Source: an uncultured Acidobacteriia bacterium (GTDB lineage: Bacteria > Acidobacteriota > Terriglobia > Bryobacterales > Bryobacteraceae). Taken from it: a stretch of DNA of 36,942 nt. This document shows positions 1-6,992 of this stretch, one piece after another; positions within the stretch are counted from its first letter, which is position 1, and each line of letters starts with the position of its first letter. Position numbers and translations under genes: made by a program. Location of the stretch: assembly GCA_903929755.1 (NCBI GenBank), contig CAIYVZ010000164.1:1-36942 (forward strand), in the 5' to 3' direction. The notes under the pieces were generated by a model. It saw nothing but the letters and a program-made list of their open reading frames with translations, was not told the DNA's origin and did no database searches.

Positions 1-60
1 ACAGAATGGCACTGCGCTGCTGTTCGAGCGCAACAAGAGACTCTGGCAAATGGCACCTCC

Positions 61-88
61 ATTCCTAACGTATCAGTACGTTAGGAAT
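61..88. repeat. Perfect 12-bp inverted repeat with 4-nt loop
   Basis: The arms at 61-72 and 77-88 are exact reverse complements around the loop TCAG. The arms are AT-rich compared with the neighbouring DNA. The repeat lies about 100 bp upstream of the decayed hicA frame. It is not followed by a T run, so it does not look like an intrinsic terminator on the plus strand. It could be an operator for the hicAB locus (HicB-type antitoxins bind inverted repeats) or a leftover recombination site. A frame open from base 2 to the TAA at 161-163 runs through it, but I do not recognise that peptide. Apart from this and the hicA remnant I see nothing in bases 1-332. Confidence 0.6.
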
Positions 89-165
89 ATAGCCACAAAA
101 AAGAGCACCGCTGATCCATCTACTTTCATGTCGCACACCCGGTCCCGCAGTATCGGCAGATAAAC

Positions 166-336
166 ATGGTGCGAAAAGGGGATAATTCAGGATAGTTATC
201 CGGAACGGACAAGGGGCTGGTTGTGACGGTGCCGGGTCAGGCCGGTACCGATGTTCCGATCGGTACGCTGAAGTCCATACTGCGGAGCGCGGAACTGGAT
301 GAAGGTCGACCGAGGGAAAACAAGGAGACTGGATGA
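166..336 (+). pseudogene. hicA: Decayed hicA toxin (mRNA interferase) remnant
   Basis: Frame 1 reads MVRKGDNSG, then a TAG at 193-195, then on through residues matching the C-terminal half of HicA toxins, including VTVPGQAGTDVPIGTLKSIL. It ends at TGA 334-336, overlapping the hicB ATG at 333-335 as ATGA. HicA is a small double-stranded-RNA-binding-fold RNase that cleaves mRNA and is neutralised by HicB. The N-terminal part of the family (usual length about 60-85 residues, with a GSH catalytic segment) is missing: no start and no catalytic histidine can be recognised, and the in-frame stop would end translation. The retained overlap shows this was once a normal hicA-hicB operon. A sequencing error could explain the TAG but not the missing N-terminal part. 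Confidence 0.72.
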
Positions 337-551
337 CATATACGGTGATTTACGAACGGGGGCCATCTTCCTGGGGTGCCTATGTGCCGGACTTGCCGGG
401 GGTGATCTCAGTGGGCGAGTCGCAGGCCGAGGTTGCAAAGCTGATCCAGGAAGCTATTGAATTTCATCTGGATGGGCTGAGAGAAGAGGGTTTACCGATT
501 CCGCTCCCTGCCAGTTTCGCTGGTGCCATTCAGATCGACACCGCAGCGTAA
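333..551 (+). CDS. hicB: HicB-family antitoxin
   Basis: This 72-residue protein has the partial RNase-H-like HicB fold. The N-terminal strand MTYTVIYERG is followed by WGAYVPDLPGV and the segment VGESQAEVAKLIQEAIEFHL, the usual HicB pattern in which an ageing RNase-H fold binds the toxin. It is the short HicB form without an obvious C-terminal helix-turn-helix or ribbon-helix-helix domain. The start is the ATG overlapping the stop of the hicA remnant (ATGA). Its stop TAA shares a base with the ATG of the next small gene (TAATG). Because the neighbouring toxin frame is broken, the antitoxin is probably an orphan, perhaps kept to counter another HicA in the genome or simply not yet lost. Confidence 0.85.
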   Translation: MTYTVIYERGPSSWGAYVPDLPGVISVGESQAEVAKLIQEAIEFHLDGLREEGLPIPLPASFAGAIQIDTAA

Positions 552-715
552 TGGACAACACGGTAATTGTCGCTCTGATCAGCGCGGGAGGATCGGTCCT
601 CGTCGCGATTACGGCGCTCGTGGTGAACCATAGGGGCTTCGCGCTGCTTGATGCGCGGCTCAGCGTGATGCAGTCCGATCTGAAGGCCCAACTCCGGGAC
701 AAAGTGCTTCAGTAA
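551..715 (+). CDS. 54-residue single-helix membrane microprotein
   Basis: The frame begins at the ATG overlapping the hicB stop (TAATG) and ends at TAA 713-715. The product starts MDNTVIVALISAGGSVLVAI and continues to about residue 25 as one hydrophobic helix. An amphipathic, charged tail follows (DARLSVMQSDLKAQLRD) that looks like a short coiled coil. Small proteins of this layout are frequent next to unrelated genes in acidobacterial genomes; I know of no function. The stop-start overlap suggests translational coupling to hicB, so it may be the real third member of the toxin-antitoxin operon. Its last bases overlap the 3' end of the opposing TPR gene by 7 bp. Confidence 0.6.
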   Translation: MDNTVIVALISAGGSVLVAITALVVNHRGFALLDARLSVMQSDLKAQLRDKVLQ

Positions 716-1878
716 TCGGAGCGGTCGCTCCATGGAATCCGGGCCCGCACCTCTTGGATGACGAAGCGGGCACCCTGATTATCGGACGGGTTCAGCCAGA
801 GTATGCGTTTGAGGGCCTTCGCTGCCTCGGTGTATCGCTCCAGACGCCAGAGGCACAATGCCCATGAATAAAGACAACGCAGGAAGGGGCGGTTGTCGAG
901 ACATCCCCAGGGCAGCAGCCCTTCGAAATCGGGCTTCACCGTAAGTTCCCCGATTTGAACACCAACCTCGTAGTGGCGGATGGCCAGCTCCGGGCGGCGG
1001 TCAAACAGTATGTTGCCGAGATGGGCGTGGGCGTCGAGGCAACGTAAGTCCGCCGCGCAAAGTCTCATCAGAATTTCGCGGGCTCCGGTCGGGTCTCCAT
1101 TGCCTCGGAGGTCGCTCGATTCAATGATCGGGTCGTAATCCGATACAGCAAAGTCCGTGCCGGGGAGAACCTGTTCCATCTCGAATTCCGGTCTGGGGCC
1201 GCGTTTGACGATGGGGCGCGCCCATGATTCAAGCGGGACGCCGGGTTCTCCCCAGTAGTGTCGCTTCGGATCCCAGATTCCCCTGGGCTCCAGGCGCAGA
1301 GGCTCCAGACTTAAAGCTGCTGTATCCAGATACGTTCGTAAGACCTGCCCCTGGATGTGAACTCCATCCGGCTTGTTAGTCCGCTTCATCGGTGTGACGA
1401 CCGCGATTTCTCCGGGTACGACGTCATGAAGCCGTTCAAACCGGAGCGTGATCTCCGAATTGTCGGCGAGGTCGCGGCACAGTGCGAGTTTCCCCGTGAC
1501 TGACTGAACTGCCAATCGAATCGACAAGGGGCCGGTTGCCGCAGGGGCCTTTCTTCGGGGGGCCTTCGGGACAGGGGTGAGGCCCATCCACTTTCGATAG
1601 GCCGCGATATAGCGCGCTCCTTTTGAGCCGGGCGGCATGAGGACATCGCAGGCGGCTACGTCGAACTTCGTTCGGTCGGGGAGTTGGCAGGTTGCGGTGA
1701 GACCGCGCCGCTCATTGCCATCAAAGTCAAATTTCGTGACGGTGACCCTCTGGCCGGCAACGCTGGCTTCGGTCGGCACAGGGACTTCGTCCTCAAAGGC
1801 CTGGCGGAATGCCCAGAGTTGCTCCTGATCTCCGTTAGCATCGGTCGTGATTTCGTCGATCAGTTCATTCAGTGTCAC
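709..1878 (-). CDS. TPR-containing cytoplasmic protein of unknown function
   Basis: This is a 389-residue protein with no signal peptide or membrane segment. The N-terminal half (about 1-200) carries a segment with a basic, alanine/proline-rich linker (KAPRRKAPAAT, near 100-115) and a beta-rich stretch. The C-terminal part (about 265-389) is helical and TPR-like: it reads ADLRCLDAHAHLGNILF, then NRPFLRCLYSWALCLWRLER, then YTEAAKALKRILWLNPSDNQG. The LWLNPSDNQG ending is typical of TPR proteins found in several bacterial phyla, whose partners are not known. The ATG at 1878 is followed by a well-formed acidic N terminus. It converges on the small gene at 551-715 with a 7-bp overlap. No enzymatic motif is visible, and I infer a protein-interaction role only. 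Confidence 0.8.
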   Translation of the reverse strand: MTLNELIDEITTDANGDQEQLWAFRQAFEDEVPVPTEASVAGQRVTVTKFDFDGNERRGLTATCQLPDRTKFDVAACDVLMPPGSKGARYIAAYRKWMGLTPVPKAPRRKAPAATGPLSIRLAVQSVTGKLALCRDLADNSEITLRFERLHDVVPGEIAVVTPMKRTNKPDGVHIQGQVLRTYLDTAALSLEPLRLEPRGIWDPKRHYWGEPGVPLESWARPIVKRGPRPEFEMEQVLPGTDFAVSDYDPIIESSDLRGNGDPTGAREILMRLCAADLRCLDAHAHLGNILFDRRPELAIRHYEVGVQIGELTVKPDFEGLLPWGCLDNRPFLRCLYSWALCLWRLERYTEAAKALKRILWLNPSDNQGARFVIQEVRARIPWSDRSDY

Positions 1879-1959
1879 GGTTGGTTACCTGACGGGCAAG
1901 TTCTTTTCAGAGTCCGCAATTTGGTTTCCTGGAGACTTGGGGCAGCGTTAGGGACGTTT

Positions 1960-2448
1960 TCAGCCTTTCGGCGCTTCGTAGTAGGCGATCCAGCGGCCCA
2001 GGGACAGGATGGAGAACCAGAGGACCAGGGAGATGGCGGCGGCGAGGCGGGCTTTCGATGACGCGGGCGGGGCCGGGTTTCGGTAAACGGTTTTTCGGAA
2101 GGCCTGGGCATGGACGGCGGTTAGCGCCAGGAGGGTCATCTTGATAAGGAAGTAGGGATTTTTATAGTATTCGTCGGCTTTGGCAGAAGCGAGGAGGATT
2201 CCGCAAGTGACCATGATGACGAAACCGGCTTGCTTCCAGGGGCGGAGACGCGCGATGACCTCGGCTACGGGTGCTTCTTTGAAGGCTACGTTGCAGAGGC
2301 GGAGGTTGGTGGCGAAGATCATGCCACCGAAGATGGCTATGCAGGTGAGGTGGATGACCAGGATGATGGGGTAGACGAGGGCGGATTCGCGGAGGTCGGT
2401 GGCCCAGCCTGTTTGTTGTAACCAGTGCGCTGCTTCGGGTATTGACAT
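1960..2448 (-). CDS. Small four-helix membrane protein, DUF6644-like (copy 2)
   Basis: This 162-residue integral membrane protein has about four hydrophobic helices: near 24-48 (LVYPIILVIHLTCIAIFGG), 72-90, 100-118 and 135-155. Histidines in the first and third helical regions (VIHLTC; AVHAQAF) and the phrase FLIKMTLLAL correspond to HVAA, YTVHRS and FKMAILLVGIL in the gene just upstream, so the two are tandem paralogues. It lies 6 bp downstream of that copy on the same strand and is surely co-transcribed. Proteins of this type are annotated as DUF6644; the paired histidines suggest possible haem or metal binding, which is my inference. No catalytic motif is visible. Confidence 0.8.
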   Translation of the reverse strand: MSIPEAAHWLQQTGWATDLRESALVYPIILVIHLTCIAIFGGMIFATNLRLCNVAFKEAPVAEVIARLRPWKQAGFVIMVTCGILLASAKADEYYKNPYFLIKMTLLALTAVHAQAFRKTVYRNPAPPASSKARLAAAISLVLWFSILSLGRWIAYYEAPKG

Positions 2449-2454
2449 GGCGGT

Positions 2455-2892
2455 TTAGACAAATGCGGAGAAGATGCCGGCGGCTATGGGGGAGATCCAG
2501 ACCAGGATGGAGATTACCGCTGCGACTGGCGCGAACGCGTTGGGGTGGAAGGCCACGCTGCGGTGGACGGTGTAGTTGTAGAGGATGCCGACGAGGAGGA
2601 TGGCCATCTTGAACTGGAAGGGGCCGTTTTCCAGGAAGTGCTCGGGGTCAGTGGAGAAGATCATCAAGCCAGTCGCGATGGCGAGGAAGAGGCCGAGGAC
2701 TACCCAGACATCGGTGTCGCGGATGAGTTGTTTGGGGGTGGTGGATTTGAGGCCAACGCCGAGGAGGGTAAGGTCAACAAGGGTGATGCAGCCGATGGAG
2801 AGTGCCATAGCCGCGACGTGGAAACACTCGGTTAGAGGGTAGGCCCACTCGTTGCTATTGAGCGGGTTGGTGGAGGGGTCGTAGGCCAGCAT
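2455..2892 (-). CDS. Small four-helix membrane protein, DUF6644-like (copy 1)
   Basis: This 145-residue membrane protein is the first gene of a two-gene minus-strand operon. Helices are visible near 22-48 (FHVAAMALSIGCITLVDLTL), 63-80 (VWVVLGLFLAIATGLMIF), 93-110 (FKMAILLVGILYNYTVH) and 120-143. The histidines in helices 1 and 3 are shared with the downstream paralogue at 1960-2448. The start MLAYDPSTNPLNSNEW lacks a cleavable signal, so the N terminus is followed directly by the first helix. The pair may form a heterodimer in the inner membrane. Function is not known; I draw only on the shared pattern and on the general look of DUF6644 proteins. Confidence 0.8.
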   Translation of the reverse strand: MLAYDPSTNPLNSNEWAYPLTECFHVAAMALSIGCITLVDLTLLGVGLKSTTPKQLIRDTDVWVVLGLFLAIATGLMIFSTDPEHFLENGPFQFKMAILLVGILYNYTVHRSVAFHPNAFAPVAAVISILVWISPIAAGIFSAFV

Positions 2893-3002
2893 GATTTGAT
2901 TCGCTTCGGGAGGGCCGGTTGGGCGAGCACTTCAGATATTACCGCAGATGGAGGTGGGACTGGGTCGGGGGTTTATTTCGGGGCAGCGGTGGGGGACGCG
3001 GC

Positions 3003-3755
3003 TTACGGAACGAAGCGGACGTAGCCCCAGGTTTCGGGGCGGTGCATGTCGATGACGCCCTGGGGAGACCAGACCCAGTTGTCTTCTTTGCCAGGGAGCT
3101 TCTCGTATTTACCGCGGGTGGTGTTCACTCTCCATTCGACCCGGGAGAAATTGACACGCCACTCTTCACCCGGCGCCGGGCGGCCTTTGGTGCTTCGTTC
3201 GGTAAACGCTGTCCAGGGCATGGCGATTTCGAGTTGCCAGCCCTGGTCGGTATCAGCAGGGTTGTTGAGGGTTCCGTCCAGGTGGACGGCGGTTTTGAGA
3301 CCGGGGATCTCCCAGCCGTTGTCGGGTTTGCCCTGCTGACGGTAGGGCTTAGGGAGGAAGAGGTCCCAACCAGTGTTGAGGGCGTTCATTTCGAACTCAA
3401 AGTAGTTGAGGGAGTCGCCGGTGGGGTTGAGGAAGACTTCGAAGTCGTTGTCACGGAAGATGACGGAGTCGTGTTGGGTGAGAGTGGCCCAGAGGTGGGG
3501 CTCTTCGAGGTCGGCGGCGAGGTAGAGGTATTGGTCGTCCCAAAGGATTTTGGCCCGGGTTTTGAAGCGGGGTTTGGGATGGGCAGCGCCTTCGATATCG
3601 AGGAAGAGGTCGGTCCAGGGCGCGGTTTGCCAGGAAGGGTCGTCCAGCTTGCCGTCGATGTTGATGGGGGTGAGGGCACGGTGGGCCTGGTAGTGTTTCG
3701 GCGGCTCGGGGGCGGTGGTCTGGAGAAGGAAGAGGCAGGTGGCTAGAAGTGGCAC
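3003..3755 (-). CDS. Secreted CBM9-like carbohydrate-binding protein
   Basis: The product is 250 residues. A short N-terminal hydrophobic segment (PLLATCLFLLQTT) serves as an export signal and is followed by a carbohydrate-binding-module-9-like beta sandwich. Family hallmarks are INIDGKLDDPSWQTAPWTD, then AKILWDDQYLYLAADLEEP, DNDFEVFLNPTGDSLNYFEF, and a C-terminal WRVNFSRVEW with NWVWSPQG. Stand-alone proteins of this type bind glycans at the cell surface or periplasm. The frame is open further upstream, but I chose the GTG at 3755 because AGGAGG sits four bases before it (3760-3765) and the signal-like segment follows at once. This start lies inside the end of the ROK kinase gene (13-bp overlap), which implies translational coupling and a shared role in sugar use. 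Confidence 0.82.
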   Translation of the reverse strand: MPLLATCLFLLQTTAPEPPKHYQAHRALTPINIDGKLDDPSWQTAPWTDLFLDIEGAAHPKPRFKTRAKILWDDQYLYLAADLEEPHLWATLTQHDSVIFRDNDFEVFLNPTGDSLNYFEFEMNALNTGWDLFLPKPYRQQGKPDNGWEIPGLKTAVHLDGTLNNPADTDQGWQLEIAMPWTAFTERSTKGRPAPGEEWRVNFSRVEWRVNTTRGKYEKLPGKEDNWVWSPQGVIDMHRPETWGYVRFVP

Positions 3756-4627
3756 GCGGCCTCCTGCGCTAAGGCGAAGGCGCCGAAGATTCCGGAGTTT
3801 GGTCCGAGACCGGGCGGGACCACGTATTCGTGAATTGAGTTGAGGAGTTGGGGGGCCTGAACGTACTGATTGAGAATGGCGGCGAGCTCGGTGTGGATGA
3901 GGGGGAACAGGTGGGTCTGGTGCATGACACCGCCGCCGAGGATGATGCGTTCGGGGGAGAGGGTGAAGACGAAGTTGGCGACGGCAAGGGCGAGGTAGCG
4001 GGCTTCGAGTTTCCAGGCCGGGTGGTCGGGCGGAAATTGAGGCGCGTTGTCGCCCCAGCGGGCGCGCAGGGCGGTACCGGAAGCGAGGCCTTCGAGGCAA
4101 TCGCCGTGGAAGGGGCAGACGCCGGGGAAGGGATCGGCGGCGAAGTCGTGCGGGATACGGATGTGACCCATTTCGGGGTGAACGAGGCCGTGGAGGAGTT
4201 TGCCGTTGACGAGGGCTCCGCCTCCGATACCGGTGCCTACGGTGAGGTAGACGCAGTTTGCGAGACTGCGGGCGGCGCCCCAGCGGGATTCGGCGAGGGC
4301 GGCCGCATTGACATCGGTATCGAAGCCGACGGGGATGTTGAGGGCGCGGGAGAAAGCTCCGGCGAGATCGGTGAACTGCCAGCCCGCTTTGGGGGTGGTG
4401 GTGATATGGCCCCAGGTTGGCGAGCTTTCGTCGAGATCGACAGGGCCGAAGCTGCCGATTCCGATGGCTTCGAGAGGACCGGTGGCCTGGAAGAATTCGA
4501 GGCAACGGGCGATGGTTTCGGCAGGAGTGGTGGTGGGGATGACGGTGGTGGTGAGGTTGTGGGGGCCGGAGCCTGTTCCGCAGACGAACTTGGTACCGCC
4601 GGCTTCAATTGCCGCAAATGTTTTCAT
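3743..4627 (-). CDS. ROK-family sugar kinase (fructokinase-like)
   Basis: This 294-residue cytoplasmic kinase should phosphorylate a hexose with ATP. Visible motifs are the N-terminal phosphate loop AAIEAGGTKF (5-14), the catalytic aspartate region GFDTDVNAAA (101-110, D105 the probable base), the ROK signature around TVGTGIGGG (129-137), and a zinc site made of EMGH (H155) plus CPFHGDC (C171, H174, C177). A C-terminal ILGGGVMHQ binds nucleotide. Length and motif order fit the fructokinase branch (EC 2.7.1.4) of the ROK family, but the sugar specificity cannot be read with certainty. It is the first gene of a pair with the CBM9-like protein and is divergent from a sugar-binding lipoprotein gene, so the locus as a whole points to uptake and activation of a sugar. 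Confidence 0.9.
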   Translation of the reverse strand: MKTFAAIEAGGTKFVCGTGSGPHNLTTTVIPTTTPAETIARCLEFFQATGPLEAIGIGSFGPVDLDESSPTWGHITTTPKAGWQFTDLAGAFSRALNIPVGFDTDVNAAALAESRWGAARSLANCVYLTVGTGIGGGALVNGKLLHGLVHPEMGHIRIPHDFAADPFPGVCPFHGDCLEGLASGTALRARWGDNAPQFPPDHPAWKLEARYLALAVANFVFTLSPERIILGGGVMHQTHLFPLIHTELAAILNQYVQAPQLLNSIHEYVVPPGLGPNSGIFGAFALAQEAACHF

Positions 4628-4732
4628 GGAGTTGGCTTTGGCAAGGTAGCCTTTTTAGAGAACCGGCTAATCCACCCCACAGTTTGCCACATCTTTGAGG
4701 TATTCGGAGATAAACTGTAATGGATCAATCAC
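4628..4732. promoter_or_regulatory. Divergent intergenic region between ROK kinase and sugar-binding protein
   Basis: These 105 bp must hold the promoters of both the kinase gene (leftward) and the binding-protein gene (rightward). A TTGCCA at 4684-4689 and an AT-rich GATAAA at 4709-4714 could be rightward promoter elements, but their 19-bp spacing is poor. I see no clear operator palindrome. Common control of the two arms is inferred from layout only. Confidence 0.35.
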
Positions 4733-5731
4733 ATGCAACTCGACACTGGTAACTTTCGCTGGCAGTATCTGACCGGGCTGACCTTACTTGCGGCGCTGGC
4801 GCTGACCGGCTGCAATCGCGGGTCGGCTGAAAAGCGCATCGCGTTTATTCCGAAGGGCCAGGCGCACGTGTTCTGGCAGTCTGTGCACGCGGGCGCCATT
4901 AAAGCGGCGCGGGAGAACCCGGGGTATGCCGTAGTTTGGAACGGGCCGGCTTCGGAGACGGATTACACGGGACAGATCAAGATTGTAGATGCCGCGTTCA
5001 ACCAGAACGTGGACGCGATTTGCCTGGCTCCGATTGACAAGAAGATTCTGGTGTCGCTGGTGGAGCATGCGGCGGCGGTGGGCAAGCCGATGATCATTTT
5101 CGATTCTCCGGTGGACACGGATACGTTTACGTCACAGGTGGCGACGGACAACACGGAAGGCGGGCGCATGGCGGCGCGGCGCCTGGCCGAGGTTCTGGGC
5201 AAGAAGGGCAAGATTGTGGAAGTGGCGGTTCAGCCTGGGTCGGCATCGACGATGCTGCGCGAGGACGGCTTCGAGAGCGAGCTGAAAGTGGCGGCGCCGG
5301 ACATCAAGATGGTGGACAAGCAGTTCGGGATGGCCGACTTTGCGAAGTCGCTGAAGGTTTCCGAGAACATGCTGACGGCGTTTCCGGATCTGGACGGGAT
5401 GTTTGCGAGCAACGAGTCCAGTTCAGTGGGTGCGGTGCGAGCGCTGCAGAGCAAGAACCGGAAGGGCGTGAAGCTGGTGGGGTTTGATTCGAGCCCGCAG
5501 CTGCTGGAAGCGCTGAAGAAGGGCGAGATTGATGCCCTGGTAGTGCAGGATCCGTTCGACATGGGGTACCGCTCCATGCTGGCGGCGATCAATAAGCTGA
5601 AGGGCGGGAATCCGGAGCATATCCAGAACATTCAGCCAACGCTGGTGACCCGTGAGAACATGGACACGCCGGAGATTCAGGCGAAGATTAATCCGGATCT
5701 GAAGAAATACCTGGAAGCTGAGAAGAAGTAA
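4733..5731 (+). CDS. Sugar ABC transporter substrate-binding lipoprotein (RbsB-like)
   Basis: This 332-residue periplasmic-binding-protein type I lipoprotein has a signal sequence ending in the lipobox LALTGC (lipidated Cys27). The mature part starts with the family strand RIAFIPKGQAHVFWQSVHAG, followed by ICLAPIDKKILVSLVEHA, PMIIFDSPVD, DNTEGGRMAARRLAEVLGKK and GVKLVGFDSSPQLLEALKKG, the usual two-lobe pattern of ribose/xylose/allose-type binding proteins. It would hand a sugar to an ABC importer, yet no permease or ATPase gene is nearby, so it either uses a distant transporter or acts as a sensor. The next gene, an exported isomerase, is 11 bp downstream, and the opposite arm encodes a ROK sugar kinase. 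Confidence 0.9.
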   Translation: MQLDTGNFRWQYLTGLTLLAALALTGCNRGSAEKRIAFIPKGQAHVFWQSVHAGAIKAARENPGYAVVWNGPASETDYTGQIKIVDAAFNQNVDAICLAPIDKKILVSLVEHAAAVGKPMIIFDSPVDTDTFTSQVATDNTEGGRMAARRLAEVLGKKGKIVEVAVQPGSASTMLREDGFESELKVAAPDIKMVDKQFGMADFAKSLKVSENMLTAFPDLDGMFASNESSSVGAVRALQSKNRKGVKLVGFDSSPQLLEALKKGEIDALVVQDPFDMGYRSMLAAINKLKGGNPEHIQNIQPTLVTRENMDTPEIQAKINPDLKKYLEAEKK

Positions 5732-5742
5732 CAGGGAGCCAA

Positions 5743-6726
5743 ATGATGACCTATACGCGACGAGATTTTGGGATTTTGGCGGCAAGCGCTGCTGGTGCTC
5801 TGGCGGTGCCGGGCGTTCTGGCGGCGGCCCCTCTTGATGTAAAGCGGCCGGACTCGGTATTTGGGGGCGTGCAGGTGGGGATTAATGCCCCGTACAGCTT
5901 CCACGGGATGCCGGCGGGTGCGGACGATGTTCTGGGTTATCTGCTGCAGACGGGAATTTCAGCGGCAGAGCTGCGGTCGCAGCCGATTGAGGCGGCACTG
6001 GGGGCTCCGGCGCTGGCTTCGAAGGGTGTCGGAGAGGCGATTGCAGGGACAACTCCGCCCGAAGCTGAGCAGAAGGCGGCCATTGAGGCGCTGAAGAAGT
6101 GGCGTCTGTCGCGGTCGATGAGTGAGTTCAAAGCGTTCCGGAAGAAGTATGAGGACGCCGGGGTGAAGATCCAGATTGTGAAGTTCGACAAGATCGACGC
6201 GGCGAGCGACGAGGTTCTGGACTATTGTTTCCAGATGGCGAAGGCGCTGGGGGCGAATGCGATCAGCTGCGAGATTCCGGTGAGCAAGACGAAGCGAGTG
6301 GGCGGGTTTGCGGCAAAGCACGAGCTGATGGTGGGGTATCACGGGCACGGGAATCTGACGAATCCGGAAGCCTTTGGGCGACTGGGGGCGTGGGAGCAGG
6401 CGTTCTGGTATTCGAAGTTCAATGGCGCGAATGTGGATATTGGGCACTTCTTTGCGTCGAATGGATTTTCTCCGGCGGAGTGGATCAAAGAGAACCATAC
6501 GCGGATCACGCATGTTCATTTGAAGGACCGGAAGAAGAACATGGGCGACGGGATGCCGTGGGGCCTGGGCGATACGCCGCTGAAGGAGGTTCTGCTGCTG
6601 ATGAAGAAGGAAAAGTACAAGTTCCAGGCGACGATCGAGCTGGAGTATCCGGTTCCGGCGGGATCGAGTGTTTTGGCGGAAATTAGTAAGTGCGTGGCGT
6701 TTTGTAAGTCAGTTCTGGAAGGGTAG
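5743..6726 (+). CDS. Tat-exported sugar phosphate isomerase/epimerase-like TIM barrel
   Basis: This is a 327-residue protein of the xylose-isomerase-like TIM-barrel superfamily (AP_endonuc_2). The N terminus MMTYTRRDFGILAASAAGAL is a twin-arginine signal. In the barrel, likely metal and substrate residues lie in ISCEIPV, VGYHGHGNL, VDIGHFFASNG, THVHLKDRKKNMG and ATIELEYPVP. Such exported proteins are common in acidobacteria and planctomycetes and are usually annotated as sugar phosphate isomerase/epimerase, but their substrates are mostly unknown. Two adjacent ATG codons (5743, 5746) are possible starts, with GGGAG a few bases upstream. It follows the binding-lipoprotein gene by 11 bp, so co-transcription is likely. 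Confidence 0.87.
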   Translation: MMTYTRRDFGILAASAAGALAVPGVLAAAPLDVKRPDSVFGGVQVGINAPYSFHGMPAGADDVLGYLLQTGISAAELRSQPIEAALGAPALASKGVGEAIAGTTPPEAEQKAAIEALKKWRLSRSMSEFKAFRKKYEDAGVKIQIVKFDKIDAASDEVLDYCFQMAKALGANAISCEIPVSKTKRVGGFAAKHELMVGYHGHGNLTNPEAFGRLGAWEQAFWYSKFNGANVDIGHFFASNGFSPAEWIKENHTRITHVHLKDRKKNMGDGMPWGLGDTPLKEVLLLMKKEKYKFQATIELEYPVPAGSSVLAEISKCVAFCKSVLEG

Positions 6727-6772
6727 CTGGGGCGCGGGTTGAGGCGGATTACACGAAAACGCCTGGCACTGA

Positions 6773-6955
6773 GTCCGGACGAGCGGCGCGGCGGGCGCTT
6801 CTCGGCGGCGACGAGCCGCGCCACTCATCCGCGCTGCCGGGTTGGAGCTTCAGGTTGTGAAATCGCCGCACCCGAGTCCGTTGTTTGTGAATAACCGGCC
6901 CGGCAATCGGCAGAGAATCGCGGATGTGTTGCGATTGATCGCGGAGATCCAGTGA
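6773..6955 (+). pseudogene. Possible 3' remnant of an unidentified gene
   Basis: A frame open from 6773 to TGA 6953-6955 has a coding-like end (GLELQVVKSPHPSPLFVNN, then NRQRIADVLRLIAEIQ) but no usable ATG or GTG start. The SPHPSPL phrase recalls motif II of uracil-DNA glycosylases, but the fragment is too short for a firm assignment. It may be the tail of a gene whose front was lost, or chance. The upstream part coincides with a strong inverted repeat. Confidence 0.3.
6776..6831. repeat. 17-bp imperfect inverted repeat with 22-nt loop
   Basis: Arms 6776-6792 and 6815-6831 match at 15 of 17 positions. The two mismatches become G.U pairs if the minus strand is transcribed. It lies 50 bp after the isomerase gene in a very GC-rich stretch without a T run. 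It may be a dispersed intergenic palindrome or an mRNA 3'-end stabiliser. Confidence 0.55.
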
Positions 6956-6962
6956 AAAGTTA

Positions 6963-6986
6963 TATAATCCACGTCGAGTTCAGGAG
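6963..6986 (+). promoter_or_regulatory. -10 box and ribosome binding site of the gene at 6993
   Basis: A consensus TATAAT lies at 6963-6968 in otherwise GC-rich DNA, and AGGAG at 6982-6986 stands six bases before the ATG at 6993. No good -35 lies at 17 bp (TTGATC at 6935-6940 is 22 bp away). The mRNA leader would be very short. Confidence 0.45.
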
Positions 6987-6992
6987 TGCGTT

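Noticed and set aside
2-163. A coding tail of an upstream gene at the window start
   Set aside because: The frame is open for 54 codons but reads through the palindrome and has no recognisable motif; it may be chance.
3756-4505. A possible N-terminal extension of the CBM9 protein
   Set aside because: The upstream frame lies wholly in the ROK kinase gene and is Arg/Pro-rich. The GTG at 3755 with AGGAGG and a signal-like segment is a better start.
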